A stretch of 64,000 nucleotides of DNA from Hansschlegelia quercus (GCF_004310425.1 NZ_SIUB01000001.1:682001-746000); one strand, 5' to 3'. Numbered from the stretch's first letter, positions 17,035 through 24,900 are shown. Translations and numbers: made by a program. Notes: a model not told the origin generated them from the sequence alone.

Positions 17035-18699
17035 ATGGCGGAACAGGCTGCGGAGCTGCCCGAGCGCGAGTCGATGGATTTCGACGTCGTGGTGGTCGGC
17101 GCCGGGCCTGCGGGTCTCGCCACGGCCATTCGCCTAAAGCAGCTCGACGAAAACCTCTCCGTCGTCGTGCTCGAGAAGGGCGCGGAGGTCGGCGCGCACA
17201 TCCTGTCGGGCGCCGTCGTCGCGCCGCAGGGGCTCGACGCGCTGCTGCCGGGCTGGCGCGAGGAAGACGGCTTCACGCGCAGCGGCGTCACCGAAGACCA
17301 CTTCCTCTACCTCACCGAAAGCCGCGCCTTCACACTGCCGAATTTCGGCATGCCGAAAATCCTGTCGAACCACGGCAATTTCATCGCCTCGCTCGGCGAC
17401 GTCTGCCGCTGGCTCGGGACCAAGGCGGAGGCGCTCGGGGTCGAGATCTATCCCGGCTTCGCCGCGAACGAGACGCTGTTCGATGACAAGGGCGCGGTGG
17501 TCGGCGTCGCGACGGGCGACATGGGGGTGGGACGAGACGGCTCTCCCGGCCCGAACTTTACCCGCGGCATGGAGCTCAGGGGCAAATACACGGTGTTCGC
17601 GGAAGGCGCCCGCGGCCAGCTCTCCAAGGAGCTGATCGCCAAGTTCAAGCTGCACGAGGGCCGCGATCCCCAAAAATACGGCATCGGCCTGAAGGAGCTC
17701 TGGCAGGTCGATCCCGCCAAGCACAAGCCCGGCAAGGTGCAGCATTCCTTCGGCTGGCCGCTCGACGACAGGACCGGCGGCGGCTCGTTCCTCTACCATT
17801 TCGGCGACAATCTCGTCGCGATCGGCTTTGTGGTGCACCTCAACTACGAAAATCCGTGGATCTCGCCCTTCGACGAGTTCCAGCGCTTCAAGCACCATCC
17901 CGCGGTCCAGCCGCTGCTCGAGGGCGGAAAGCGCCTGTCCTACGGCGCGCGCGCGATCACCGAGGGCGGCTGGCAGTCCGTGCCGAAGCTCGTCTTCCCC
18001 GGCGGGCTGCTCGCCGGCTGCGCGGCCGGCTTTGTGAACGTCCCGCGCATCAAGGGCAGCCACAACGCGGTGCACACCGGCATGCTCGCGGCCGAACATC
18101 TCGTCGAGGCCATCAAGGCCGGCCGCGCGCATGACGCGCTCGACGGTTACGAGGCCGCCTGGCGCGACGGCCCGGTGGGCGCGGACCTCCGCCCCGTGCG
18201 CAACGTCAAGCCGCTCTGGTCGAAATACGGCACCCGCCTCGGCGTCGTGCTCGGCGGCGCCGCGATGTGGGCGGAGCAATTCGGCCTGACAAAACTGTTC
18301 GGGACGATGAGCCACGGCAAGCCGGACTACGCCGCGACGAAGCCGGCGAAAGATTTTGCCAAGATCGCCTATCCCAAGCCGGACGGAAAGATCTCGTTCG
18401 ACAAGCTCAGTTCTGTGTTCCTGTCCTCGACCAACCACGAGGAAGGCCAGCCCGCGCATCTCAAGGTGAAGGACTGGGCGCTGCAGAAGTCATCCGAGCA
18501 CGACGTCTACGCCGGCCCCTCCCAGCGCTACTGCCCTGCGGGCGTCTACGAATGGCTGGAGGAGCCCTCGGGGCCAAGGTTCCAGATCAACGCCCAGAAC
18601 TGCGTGCATTGTAAGACGTGCGACATCAAGGACCCGAACCAGAACATCGTTTGGGTGGCTCCGGAAGGCGGCGGCGGGCCGGTTTATTCGGGGATGTGA
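17035..18699 (+). CDS. Electron transfer flavoprotein-ubiquinone oxidoreductase
   Basis: Membrane-bound enzyme that passes electrons from ETF, and so from acyl-CoA and amine dehydrogenases, into the ubiquinone pool. The 554 residues fit the family. The FAD-binding Rossmann motif VVVGAGPAGLATAIRLKQ is at about residues 18-35 and the FAD-associated KYTVFAEGARGQLSKEL block at about 184. The C-terminal 4Fe-4S ligands are visible in RYCPAGVYEW and in NCVHCKTCDIKDP near the end. Two GAGGAG-like bases precede the ATG at 17035. The end of this gene marks the edge of the core segment: the DNA right after it drops sharply in GC. Confidence 0.95.
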   Translation: MAEQAAELPERESMDFDVVVVGAGPAGLATAIRLKQLDENLSVVVLEKGAEVGAHILSGAVVAPQGLDALLPGWREEDGFTRSGVTEDHFLYLTESRAFTLPNFGMPKILSNHGNFIASLGDVCRWLGTKAEALGVEIYPGFAANETLFDDKGAVVGVATGDMGVGRDGSPGPNFTRGMELRGKYTVFAEGARGQLSKELIAKFKLHEGRDPQKYGIGLKELWQVDPAKHKPGKVQHSFGWPLDDRTGGGSFLYHFGDNLVAIGFVVHLNYENPWISPFDEFQRFKHHPAVQPLLEGGKRLSYGARAITEGGWQSVPKLVFPGGLLAGCAAGFVNVPRIKGSHNAVHTGMLAAEHLVEAIKAGRAHDALDGYEAAWRDGPVGADLRPVRNVKPLWSKYGTRLGVVLGGAAMWAEQFGLTKLFGTMSHGKPDYAATKPAKDFAKIAYPKPDGKISFDKLSSVFLSSTNHEEGQPAHLKVKDWALQKSSEHDVYAGPSQRYCPAGVYEWLEEPSGPRFQINAQNCVHCKTCDIKDPNQNIVWVAPEGGGGPVYSGM

Positions 18700-18714
18700 G
18701 AACCACGAGCGGGC

Positions 18715-18771
18715 AGAAGACGACTTCTACAATCTTATGTTGCGAATCAGCGGTGAGTAGAGGTCTTCTAC
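18715..18771. promoter_or_regulatory. Two short inverted repeats upstream of the HD/YwgA-like operon
   Basis: AGAAG-ACGA-CTTCT (18715-18728) and GTAGA-GGTCT-TCTAC (18757-18771) are perfect five-base inverted repeats sharing the GAAG/CTTC and TCTAC text. They sit 25-80 bases before the HD gene start, where an operator for the operon would lie. In AT-richer DNA such short palindromes can arise by chance. Confidence 0.35.
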
Positions 18772-18795
18772 CAAAGGTCTTTTAACAGGCATTTG

Positions 18796-20214
18796 ATGGC
18801 AGAGCCTCCTCTCGAGTCTTCATTACAAGAGCAGCATTTTGGGTCTCTTGATCAGACGCGCCCACAACGCCTTCGCGACCCTGTCCACGGGCTTATAACA
18901 TTTCGCGAAAACGATCTGGACCAACTAGCTTGGTCTCTGATCGACACTCGTGAGTTTCAGCGGCTCCGCCGAATAAAGCAGCTCGGATTTTCCGAATACA
19001 TTTATCCGGGCGCAACTCATACTAGATTTTCCCATTCCATCGGCGTGTTTCACGTCGCACGCCAATTAATCGAAATAATAAAACGAGAGATTAGCTCTAT
19101 TCACGAGACTTACGACCCCGATAAAGCGTTCATTGCGGTCATCGCCGCTTTGTTACATGACGTCGGTCATGGCGCATTCAGCCACACGTTTGAGGGCGTG
19201 CAGCGTTCTCTTGGAGCGAGTAAAAAGCACGAAACTTGGAGCTCAGATATAATTCGGAATCGCCACGGCGAAATATACCAAATTATTGAAGGCAGGAAGC
19301 GGGGATTTGCTGATAAAATCGCGGACCTCCTCATATTGGAAAATCCGAGGGACGTTTACCATGCGGTCGTCTCTAGTTCATTCGACGCTGATCGACTGGA
19401 CTATCTTCGCAGAGACAGATTTATGACTGGCACTCACGCAGGGGCCATCGATTTCGACTGGCTACTTGAGCATGTACGCATAAGAAGCATTGACCTGGAT
19501 GCCGTCGATGGCATCGGAGACGATGACAGCGTGATGACTCCTACATTCTGTTTGGATATCAAGGCGCTCCCGGCGGCCGAGCAATTTCTATTAGCTCGCT
19601 ATACCCTTCATGAACAAGTTTATTTCCATAAAACAACGCGATGCATGGAGCAGATGATGGCTGCAATGCTTCGCGCGGTTGCTTCAGAAGCGAAGCGTCC
19701 TCTGACCGCGCAGTCTCGAACGGGCTTATCACATGACCACCCAATAATTGGATTTTTCGGAGCTGAGGCGCCATCGGTTGATCAATATCTTCAATTGGAC
19801 GACCAAGTCATAATGGGCTCTCTATCAGCGCTGATGAGGGCCGAGAATGAAACGATTCGTGAACTTGCAAAACGATTGTACAACAGGCGCCTGTACAAAA
19901 CACTGGACTGCCGTTCGTTTGATAGCGATGGCCAGTGGCAAGAAGCTGGTGCAAAAAAAGTCGATCGTCGTTTCCCCGCCAGTGACAAGGTAATAAAAGA
20001 TACTGGCGCGAGCCTGAACATCTATACTCAAGTTGGCGGTGACGATGAAAAAGCACACAAAAAAATACGCATCCTTCAAGCGAATGGAAGCACGCCTGAA
20101 ATAACGACGTTTGATGGAATTACTAAATCACTCCCGAGCCTCAAGCTTACGCGATACTATTTTGAAGATCCAGACCACAGAAAGGCAGCTAGGATTTTAG
20201 GTATGAGAAAATGA
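18796..20214 (+). CDS. HD-domain phosphohydrolase (dNTPase/SAMHD1-like, YwfO-type)
   Basis: A 472-residue HD-superfamily protein of the dGTPase/SAMHD1 branch, whose members cleave dNTPs to nucleoside plus triphosphate. The metal ligands are in place: H80 in THTRFSHSIG, H111-D112 in AALLHDVGHGAFSHTFE, and the DADRLDYLRRD segment at 177-187. RDPVHGLITF and EFQRLRRIKQLGFSEYIYPG near residues 28-72 are the family's N-terminal block. The start is ATG 18796; a TTG directly before it is less likely. GC is far below that of both flanks and rare codons (ATA, AGA, TTA) are common, a sign of transfer. The stop overlaps the next gene's ATG (ATGA). A nucleotide-depleting defence role is possible but unproven. 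Confidence 0.85.
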   Translation: MAEPPLESSLQEQHFGSLDQTRPQRLRDPVHGLITFRENDLDQLAWSLIDTREFQRLRRIKQLGFSEYIYPGATHTRFSHSIGVFHVARQLIEIIKREISSIHETYDPDKAFIAVIAALLHDVGHGAFSHTFEGVQRSLGASKKHETWSSDIIRNRHGEIYQIIEGRKRGFADKIADLLILENPRDVYHAVVSSSFDADRLDYLRRDRFMTGTHAGAIDFDWLLEHVRIRSIDLDAVDGIGDDDSVMTPTFCLDIKALPAAEQFLLARYTLHEQVYFHKTTRCMEQMMAAMLRAVASEAKRPLTAQSRTGLSHDHPIIGFFGAEAPSVDQYLQLDDQVIMGSLSALMRAENETIRELAKRLYNRRLYKTLDCRSFDSDGQWQEAGAKKVDRRFPASDKVIKDTGASLNIYTQVGGDDEKAHKKIRILQANGSTPEITTFDGITKSLPSLKLTRYYFEDPDHRKAARILGMRK

Positions 20215-20768
20215 CGTATTTCACTAACTCAGATCTTGATGTTTTCGGTCTCTCGATCGACGAACTTCAAAGCGAGCTTGCCGCGCAAGCGGTGATTTTC
20301 GCCGCAGGAGGAAAAATCGTTGGTCGGATTAGGCTGCAAAAGATAATATTCTTGATAGATCAACTCGGCTTCGGAAGCGGCTTTGTTTACTCATATCATC
20401 ATTATGGACCCTATTCTGAGGATTTAGCTCGCGCGATAGACTCGGCTAAGATCTTTCGTATTATTCATGAAACTCGTGAGCACAGAGCATCGGATGGCGC
20501 TGCGTACAGTGTATTCAGCGCCAACAGCGCCATGGATAGCCAATACCTTGAAAGAATTCGTAATAGCGATCGGATCGTTGGTGGTTTGAGTGTGCTAAAT
20601 GGACACAACTCTACTGTGCTCGAGTTGGCAGCTACTATTTATTGGATAAAGAATATTGAGCATAATATATTGTGGAAGAATGAGGTTTTCAGTCGCAAAG
20701 GTCCAAAGACCGAGAATGGGCGGTTCGAAAAAGCTGAGCGTCTACTAGTTGAGCTGGGGATGATTTGA
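20211..20768 (+). CDS. YwgA/Panacea-like protein coupled to the HD phosphohydrolase
   Basis: A 185-residue protein translated from an ATG that overlaps the HD gene's stop by four bases. Residues about 41-80 carry the pattern of YwgA and of the wider Panacea (DUF4065/SocA) antitoxin group: RIRLQKIIFLIDQLG followed by YSYHHYGPYSEDLARAID, that is Lq-K-hhY/F plus a YGPYS turn. A second conserved-looking part lies at the end (RKGPKTENGRFEKAERLL). Bacillus subtilis ywfO (HD) and ywgA are, as I recall, adjacent in the same order. The likely role is to control or sense for the HD enzyme. Low GC matches the HD gene, so both moved together. Confidence 0.75.
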   Translation: MTYFTNSDLDVFGLSIDELQSELAAQAVIFAAGGKIVGRIRLQKIIFLIDQLGFGSGFVYSYHHYGPYSEDLARAIDSAKIFRIIHETREHRASDGAAYSVFSANSAMDSQYLERIRNSDRIVGGLSVLNGHNSTVLELAATIYWIKNIEHNILWKNEVFSRKGPKTENGRFEKAERLLVELGMI

Positions 20769-20771
20769 CAC

Positions 20772-20987
20772 TTAGAATATTACCGCCCCATCGTTCGCCT
20801 CGCATAGACCACTGTCGCGGATCCCGCCGGAAAACACCGCCTCGTTGATCGCGGCGGCGGCGGTGGCAATGCCGGCCCAGAGGCGCAAGGCCAGCGCCGC
20901 GGTGCCGAAGAGGAGGCCGGTCAAAGCATAATGGCGCAGATGATCCTCGTCGCGGAGGCTGAGGCCCGCGAGCGCCGCCGGGACCAC
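20772..20987 (-). CDS. Hypothetical protein, possibly a gene remnant
   Basis: A 71-codon frame from a GTG at 20987, with high GC like the core genome, ending three bases beyond the YwgA-like gene's stop on the opposite strand. It has one hydrophobic stretch (ALTGLLFGTAALALRLWAG...ATAAAA) and a polar tail. The frame stays open upstream for another dozen codons (AIGVILKPG) before a stop, without a better start. I do not recognise it. It could be the end of a core gene cut by insertion of the low-GC island, or a short membrane protein; as it stands a functional product is doubtful. Confidence 0.3.
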   Translation of the reverse strand: MVPAALAGLSLRDEDHLRHYALTGLLFGTAALALRLWAGIATAAAAINEAVFSGGIRDSGLCEANDGAVIF

Positions 20988-21059
20988 GCCCGGCTTCAGG
21001 ATGACGCCGATCGCGGCCGCCCTCGCTCAGGTCTCACGGCTTACGGCGGCGCAAAAAGC

Positions 21060-21186
21060 CGTCATCCCGGCCGAGGCGTTCAGCCGAGAGCCTGGATCGT
21101 GCGCAGGATGAAGCGCCTTGTCCGGAGGACGATCCCGGCTCGGCCTGAAGCCGGGGCGCGTCTGGGTCCCGGATCAAGTCCGGGAC
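21060..21186. repeat. Palindromic intergenic repeat element, copy 2
   Basis: Starts with CGTCATCCCGGCC like the copy at 2385-2487 and shares the interior GAGAGCC(G/T)GGATCG...GATCCCGGCTCGG. Its right end differs: instead of the mirror arm it ends in TCCCGGATCAAGTCCGGGA, itself an inverted repeat. It lies between the putative gene remnant and the hairpin-rich stretch. Confidence 0.65.
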
Positions 21187-21603
21187 GTGGCCGCGGTCGA
21201 TCCGACTTGGGCGTCTTTGGAATATATTCCTTGACATCCGACCCCTCCCATGATCCACTCCGCTCGCTTCTCCCCGTCAGGAAGGCGTGTCCGGACCGGC
21301 CGGCCATGCGGGGAGGAGGCGGCGCCTGCGGCGGGGATGTCCGGATGTCCCTGCCCCGGGGCGGCTGCTGTGGCGCGGGCTTGAGGAGTTCATCCCCAAG
21401 CCCGTGAAGAGACCGCCCCGCATTACGACGGGGGCCGCCTAGCATGGCGCGGGGCCGCTCGGGCGGCGGGGGTCTTCGAGGCCGGCTCCAAAGGCCGGCG
21501 GAGAAGGCTGATCGCCTGAAGGCCGCACTCCTTCGGGAGGCGGCCGGACACGCTTCGAGCGGTTTCGGATGTCGTCCGCAGGGTTCGCAAAAATGCCGTG
21601 CGT

Positions 21604-21657
21604 GGAGCGCCGGGCGACCGGCAACTACTCTACCCCCTGACGGTGGCCCGGCGCTCC
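21604..21657. other. Very stable 12-bp stem with nested inner stem
   Basis: GGAGCGCCGGGC (21604-21615) pairs perfectly with GCCCGGCGCTCC (21646-21657). Inside, ACCG (21617-21620) pairs with CGGT (21641-21644), leaving a 20-base loop that is pyrimidine-rich on the plus strand. Together with the TTCG-capped stem at 21521-21545 this suggests a folded RNA, on either strand, rather than a simple terminator, since no T-run follows on either side. Confidence 0.4.
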
Positions 21658-21795
21658 CGCGCTTCCCACTCGATGCGGCGAACGAAGACGTTCGCGGACC
21701 GACGAACGAAGGCGTTAGTCGGAGCTGTTTGGCCAGAGCTGGACGACGAGGATTTCCGGGCGACCGGAGGACGGCGCGCGTCCTTGGCCCTGCCC

Positions 21796-22278
21796 TCAAA
21801 CCCGGTGGTAGGGATGGCCCGCCAAAATCGTCGCCGCGCGATAAAGCTGCTCGGCGAGCAGCAGGCGGACGATCTGGTGCGGCCAGGTCATCGCGCCGAA
21901 GGCGAGCCGCAAGTCCGCGCGCGACAGCAGCTCGGGCGCGAGGCCGTCCGCGCCGCCGATGACGAAGGCGAGCGCGCTCAGCCCCTCGTCGCGGCGGCGG
22001 CCGAGATCGGCGGCGAAGGCTTCCGATGTCTGGGTCTTGCCGCCCTCGTCGAGAGCGATCAGCGCGGCCTTTGGCGGCAGCGCGGCGATCAGGCGCTCGG
22101 CCTCGTCGCGCTTGCGCTCGTCGGGGCGGCGCGCGCGGCTTTCGTCGAGTTCGACGATCTCGGGCTCGGAGAGCGCGACGCCGCGGCCGATCTGGCCGCA
22201 GCGCTCGACATAGCGCTGGACGAGCTCACGCTCCGGGCCGGCCTTCAGGCGGCCGACCGCGGCGACGACGAGGCGCAT
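21796..22278 (-). CDS. rlmH: 23S rRNA (pseudouridine1915-N3)-methyltransferase RlmH
   Basis: SPOUT-class enzyme that methylates pseudouridine 1915 in helix 69 of 23S rRNA on assembled 70S ribosomes. The 160 residues match the family (about 155). Family features are VVAAVGRLKAGPERELVQRY at the N terminus, ALIALDEGGKTQTSEAFA (residues about 72-90), the SAM-binding knot with FVIGGADGL and the closing LAFGAMTWPHQIVRLLLAEQLYRA-type helix with final HPYHRV, including the conserved His-x2-Gln and Tyr-His. It is the last gene of the minus-strand run nadD-rsfS-rlmH. Confidence 0.96.
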   Translation of the reverse strand: MRLVVAAVGRLKAGPERELVQRYVERCGQIGRGVALSEPEIVELDESRARRPDERKRDEAERLIAALPPKAALIALDEGGKTQTSEAFAADLGRRRDEGLSALAFVIGGADGLAPELLSRADLRLAFGAMTWPHQIVRLLLAEQLYRAATILAGHPYHRV

Positions 22279-22296
22279 GAGGCTGCCGTCGTCAGC

Positions 22297-22710
22297 TCAG
22301 GAATAGGCGCCTTCGGCCGGGCGCCCGTCGGACCACATCTTCTCGAGATTGTAGAAGGCGCGGACCTCCGGGCGGAACACGTGGACGATCACGTCGCCCG
22401 CGTCGATCAGCACCCAGTCGCAATGCGGCAGGCCCTCGACCAGGCATTTGCCATGGCCTGCGGCCTTGATCTCCTCGGTGAGCTTGTCGGCGATGGAGCC
22501 GACATGCCGGTTCGAGCGACCGGTCGCGATGACCATCTCGTCGGCCATCACGGACTTGCCGCGCAGGTCGATGACCACGGTCTCTTCGGCCTTGTTGTCG
22601 TCGAGCACGTCGAGGATGAGGTGAAGCAGCGCCGGGTTCGCCTGAGCGGATGCGCCGGCGCCGATGTGAGCCGCCGCGAGGGGCGTCTCCTTCAGCGCTA
22701 TGGTTGACAG
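22297..22710 (-). CDS. rsfS: Ribosomal silencing factor RsfS
   Basis: Binds uL14 on the 50S subunit and blocks subunit joining when nutrients are low. Core blocks are VVIDLRGKSVMADEMVIATG, SNRHVGSIADKL, DWVLIDAGDVIVHVFRPEVR and FYNLEKMWSDG. The first canonical start, GTG 22608, would begin at VLDDN and cut off the first helix that family members have (here ALLHLILDVLDDNKAEE). The same frame is open back to a TAA beyond 22740 but holds no ATG, GTG or TTG in that stretch. A CTG at 22710 with GGAAGG eight bases before it would give a 137-residue protein with a complete N-terminal helix and is taken here; ATT at 22740 is an alternative. Function is firm, start uncertain. Confidence 0.85.
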   Translation of the reverse strand: MSTIALKETPLAAAHIGAGASAQANPALLHLILDVLDDNKAEETVVIDLRGKSVMADEMVIATGRSNRHVGSIADKLTEEIKAAGHGKCLVEGLPHCDWVLIDAGDVIVHVFRPEVRAFYNLEKMWSDGRPAEGAYS

Positions 22711-22810
22711 AGTTTTAGCCTTCCGTCTGCCGTCCTCAATGGCTGGGGCGAGAGCCCGAGCCTGCCGTTAAGATACGGCATTACGCTGCGACATTTCAAC
22801 CAGCGCGGCT

Positions 22811-23407
22811 TCACATCTTCGGCGTACGCCTTAACGCCGTAGAGGAGAGCGGCGAAAGCGGCCCGTGGAGCAGCGTCCAGGCCGGCGGCGGCAGCGACGG
22901 GAGAAGGGCTGCGTCGCGCTCAGGGATGCGGGAATCCGCCAGCGCCAGAGCCGCCGGCGCGAAGGCCGCGAACGCCGCGCCAGGACGGTCGACCACCGCG
23001 ATCGGGATCATGCCGGCGATCGCCCGCCACTGGCCCCATTCGTGGAAGCGCGCCAGCCCGTCCGCCCCCATCAGCCACACGAACCGCACGCTCGGCCGGT
23101 GCGCCTGGAGCCAGCGCAGCGTCTCCACCGTGTAGCGCGCGTTGATCGCCGCCTCGAAGCCGGTGACGGCGATGCGCGGATGGGCGGCGATCTTTTCCGC
23201 CGCGCCAATGCGGGCCTGGAGCGCCGGAAGCCGGGAATTGTCCTTCAGCGGATTGCCCGGCGTCACCAGCCACCACACCCGGTCGAGACGCAGCCTGCGC
23301 ATGGCGAGCAGGCTGGCGTGGCGGTGTCCGGCATGGGCCGGATTGAACGACCCGCCGAACAGGCCGATCGTCATGCCGGGCGTTGAGGGCGGCAGGCGGA
23401 CGGTCAC
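22811..23407 (-). CDS. nadD: Nicotinate-nucleotide adenylyltransferase
   Basis: Adenylates nicotinate mononucleotide to form deamido-NAD in NAD synthesis. The 198 residues include the nucleotidyltransferase loop [17 protein letters not shown] (about 14-30, with the GxFxPxHxGH pattern), [11 protein letters not shown] (about 45-55), [18 protein letters not shown] near residue 107 and the final SSTALRR, which matches the family ISST-x-IR motif. The second Met (MTIGLFGGS, residue 12) is a possible shorter start. Its start overlaps the end of proA by four bases, so proA and nadD are coupled. Confidence 0.95.
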   Translation of the reverse strand: MTVRLPPSTPGMTIGLFGGSFNPAHAGHRHASLLAMRRLRLDRVWWLVTPGNPLKDNSRLPALQARIGAAEKIAAHPRIAVTGFEAAINARYTVETLRWLQAHRPSVRFVWLMGADGLARFHEWGQWRAIAGMIPIAVVDRPGAAFAAFAPAALALADSRIPERDAALLPSLPPPAWTLLHGPLSPLSSTALRRTPKM

Positions 23408-24690
23408 GGCCTGATCTGGCCGCTCCCCCGGACCCGGTAGTTGAAGCTCGTCAGCTGCTCGACGCCGACCGGGCCGCGGGCGTGCAGCCGGCCGGTGGCG
23501 ATGCCGATCTCGGCGCCGAAGCCGAACTCGCCGCCGTCGGCGAACTGGGTCGAGGCGTTGTGCAGCACGATCGCGCTGTCGACCTCGCGGAGGAAGCGCT
23601 CCGCGAGACCCGTGTCCTCGGTGACGATGGCGTCGGTGTGATGTGAGCCGAACGCTGAGATGTGGTCGAGCGCGCCGTCGATGCCGTCGACCACACGCAC
23701 CGCGATGATCGCGTCGAGGAATTCGGTGCGCCAGTCCTCCTCGGTCGCGGGCTTCGCCGCGGGGAACACCGCCCGCGTCGCGTCGTCGCCGCGGATCTCG
23801 CAGCCGGCCTCCGCCAGCATCGCGACAAGCGGCTGGAGATGCGTGGCCGCGACAGCGCGTTCGACGAGCAGCGTCTCCGCCGCGCCGCAGACGCCGGTGC
23901 GCCGCATCTTGGCGTTGAGCAGGATGCTTTCCGCCATAGCGAGATCGGCGCCCGCCGCGACGAAGACGTGGTTGTTGCCGTCGAGATGCGCGAACACCGG
24001 CACGCGGGCTTCGGCCTGAACGCGGGCGACGAGCCCCTTGCCACCGCGCGGTACGATGACGTCGAGATTCCCGTCGAGACCCTTCAGCATTTCGCCGACC
24101 GCCGCGCGATCACGCGTCGGCACGAGCTGCACCGCGTCTTCCGGCAGCCCGGCTTCGCGGAGACCGAACGCCAGGCTTTCGACGATCGCGGCGGACGACC
24201 GAAAACTGTCCGTGCCGCCGCGCAGGATGGCAGCGTTGCCGGCCTTCAGGCACAGGGCGCCGGCGTCCGCGGTGACGTTGGGGCGGCTTTCATAGATCAC
24301 GCCGATGACGCCGAGCGGCGTGCGGACCCGCTCGATCTCAAGGCCGTTCGGGCGCGTCCAGGCGGCTGTGACCTCCCCGACGGGATCGCCGAGCGCCGCG
24401 ACCGCTTCCAGACCCCCGGCCATGCTCTCGATGCGAGCTTCGGTGAGGATCAGCCGATCAAGGAAGGCGCTTTGAACGCCGGAGGCCTTGGCGGCCGCGA
24501 CGTCCGCCGCGTTCGCGGTGAGGATCGCAGGAGCCCTTTCGCGCAGGTTACGGGCTGCGGCGAGGAGGGCGGAGTCCTTCGCAGACCGCGGCGCAAGCGC
24601 GACGACCCGCGAAGCGGCGCGCGCGCGCCGGCCGACGTCGCGCATCAGCGCCGAGACGTCTTCGGTACGGAGCTCCACCGCCGCGTTCAT
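23404..24690 (-). CDS. proA: Gamma-glutamyl phosphate reductase
   Basis: NADPH-dependent reduction of glutamyl-5-phosphate to the semialdehyde, the second step of proline synthesis. The 428 residues are of usual length. ALDH-fold landmarks are [18 protein letters not shown] (127-144), [17 protein letters not shown] (149-165), VPRGGKGLV (213-221) and the catalytic Cys C268 in [14 protein letters not shown]. The C-terminal [23 protein letters not shown] stretch binds substrate and cofactor. It lies downstream of proB on the same strand, separated by a 210-base gap that contains a palindromic repeat, and is coupled to nadD. Confidence 0.97.
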   Translation of the reverse strand: MNAAVELRTEDVSALMRDVGRRARAASRVVALAPRSAKDSALLAAARNLRERAPAILTANAADVAAAKASGVQSAFLDRLILTEARIESMAGGLEAVAALGDPVGEVTAAWTRPNGLEIERVRTPLGVIGVIYESRPNVTADAGALCLKAGNAAILRGGTDSFRSSAAIVESLAFGLREAGLPEDAVQLVPTRDRAAVGEMLKGLDGNLDVIVPRGGKGLVARVQAEARVPVFAHLDGNNHVFVAAGADLAMAESILLNAKMRRTGVCGAAETLLVERAVAATHLQPLVAMLAEAGCEIRGDDATRAVFPAAKPATEEDWRTEFLDAIIAVRVVDGIDGALDHISAFGSHHTDAIVTEDTGLAERFLREVDSAIVLHNASTQFADGGEFGFGAEIGIATGRLHARGPVGVEQLTSFNYRVRGSGQIRP

Positions 24691-24769
24691 GCGAGCCTCC
24701 TCGAAACAGACCGCTCAGGTAACGCTTCTGGGGCGTTTCGTCATCAGGCGGGCGAGCACCACGGGCCTG

Positions 24770-24876
24770 CGTGCTTCGAGACGCCTGCTTGCGCAGGCTC
24801 CTCAGCATGAAGACCGTCTGTGCTTTGCTCAACGATCCTCATGCTGAGGAGGCCCGAAGGGCCGTCTCAAGGCACG
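24770..24876. repeat. Nested palindromic repeat between proB and proA
   Basis: Outer arms CGTGCTTCGAGACG (24770-24783) and CGTCTCAAGGCACG (24863-24876) pair at 12 of 14 positions; inner arms CCTCAGCATGA (24800-24810) and TCATGCTGAGG (24839-24849) are perfect. This text (GCTTCGAGACG...CTCAGCATGA) is a repeat type widespread between genes of Hyphomicrobiales. It sits inside a likely operon and could form a long hairpin in the transcript. Confidence 0.75.
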
Positions 24877-24900
24877 CGGAACGGCGCCGTAGATCGACCG

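Larger units (their letters stand above)
20988..21795. other. Gene-poor, hairpin-rich region between the HD/YwgA-like island and rlmH
   Basis: About 800 bases with no convincing gene. Several overlapping frames are open on both strands, which is usual in GC-rich DNA, and none shows a recognisable domain. The left part (21060-21186) is a repeat element. The right part holds at least five stable hairpins: CTCCCCG/CGGGGAG (21270-21315), GGGCTTG/CAAGCCC (21377-21403), GCCGGC/GCCGGC (21481-21499), a 10-base-pair stem closed by TTCG (21521-21545) and the long stem at 21604-21657. Searches by eye for SRP RNA, RNase P RNA, tmRNA and tRNA landmarks found none. Confidence 0.5.

Noticed and set aside
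17134-18459. 441-codon frame antisense to the ETF-ubiquinone oxidoreductase gene
   Set aside because: Covered by a complete and well-conserved gene on the other strand.
20988-21795. Known RNAs (SRP RNA, RNase P RNA, two-piece tmRNA, tRNA) in the hairpin-rich stretch
   Set aside because: Their invariant landmarks (for example the GGAAGGAAGCAGCC-like SRP loop or GAGGAAAGTC of RNase P) are not present on either strand.
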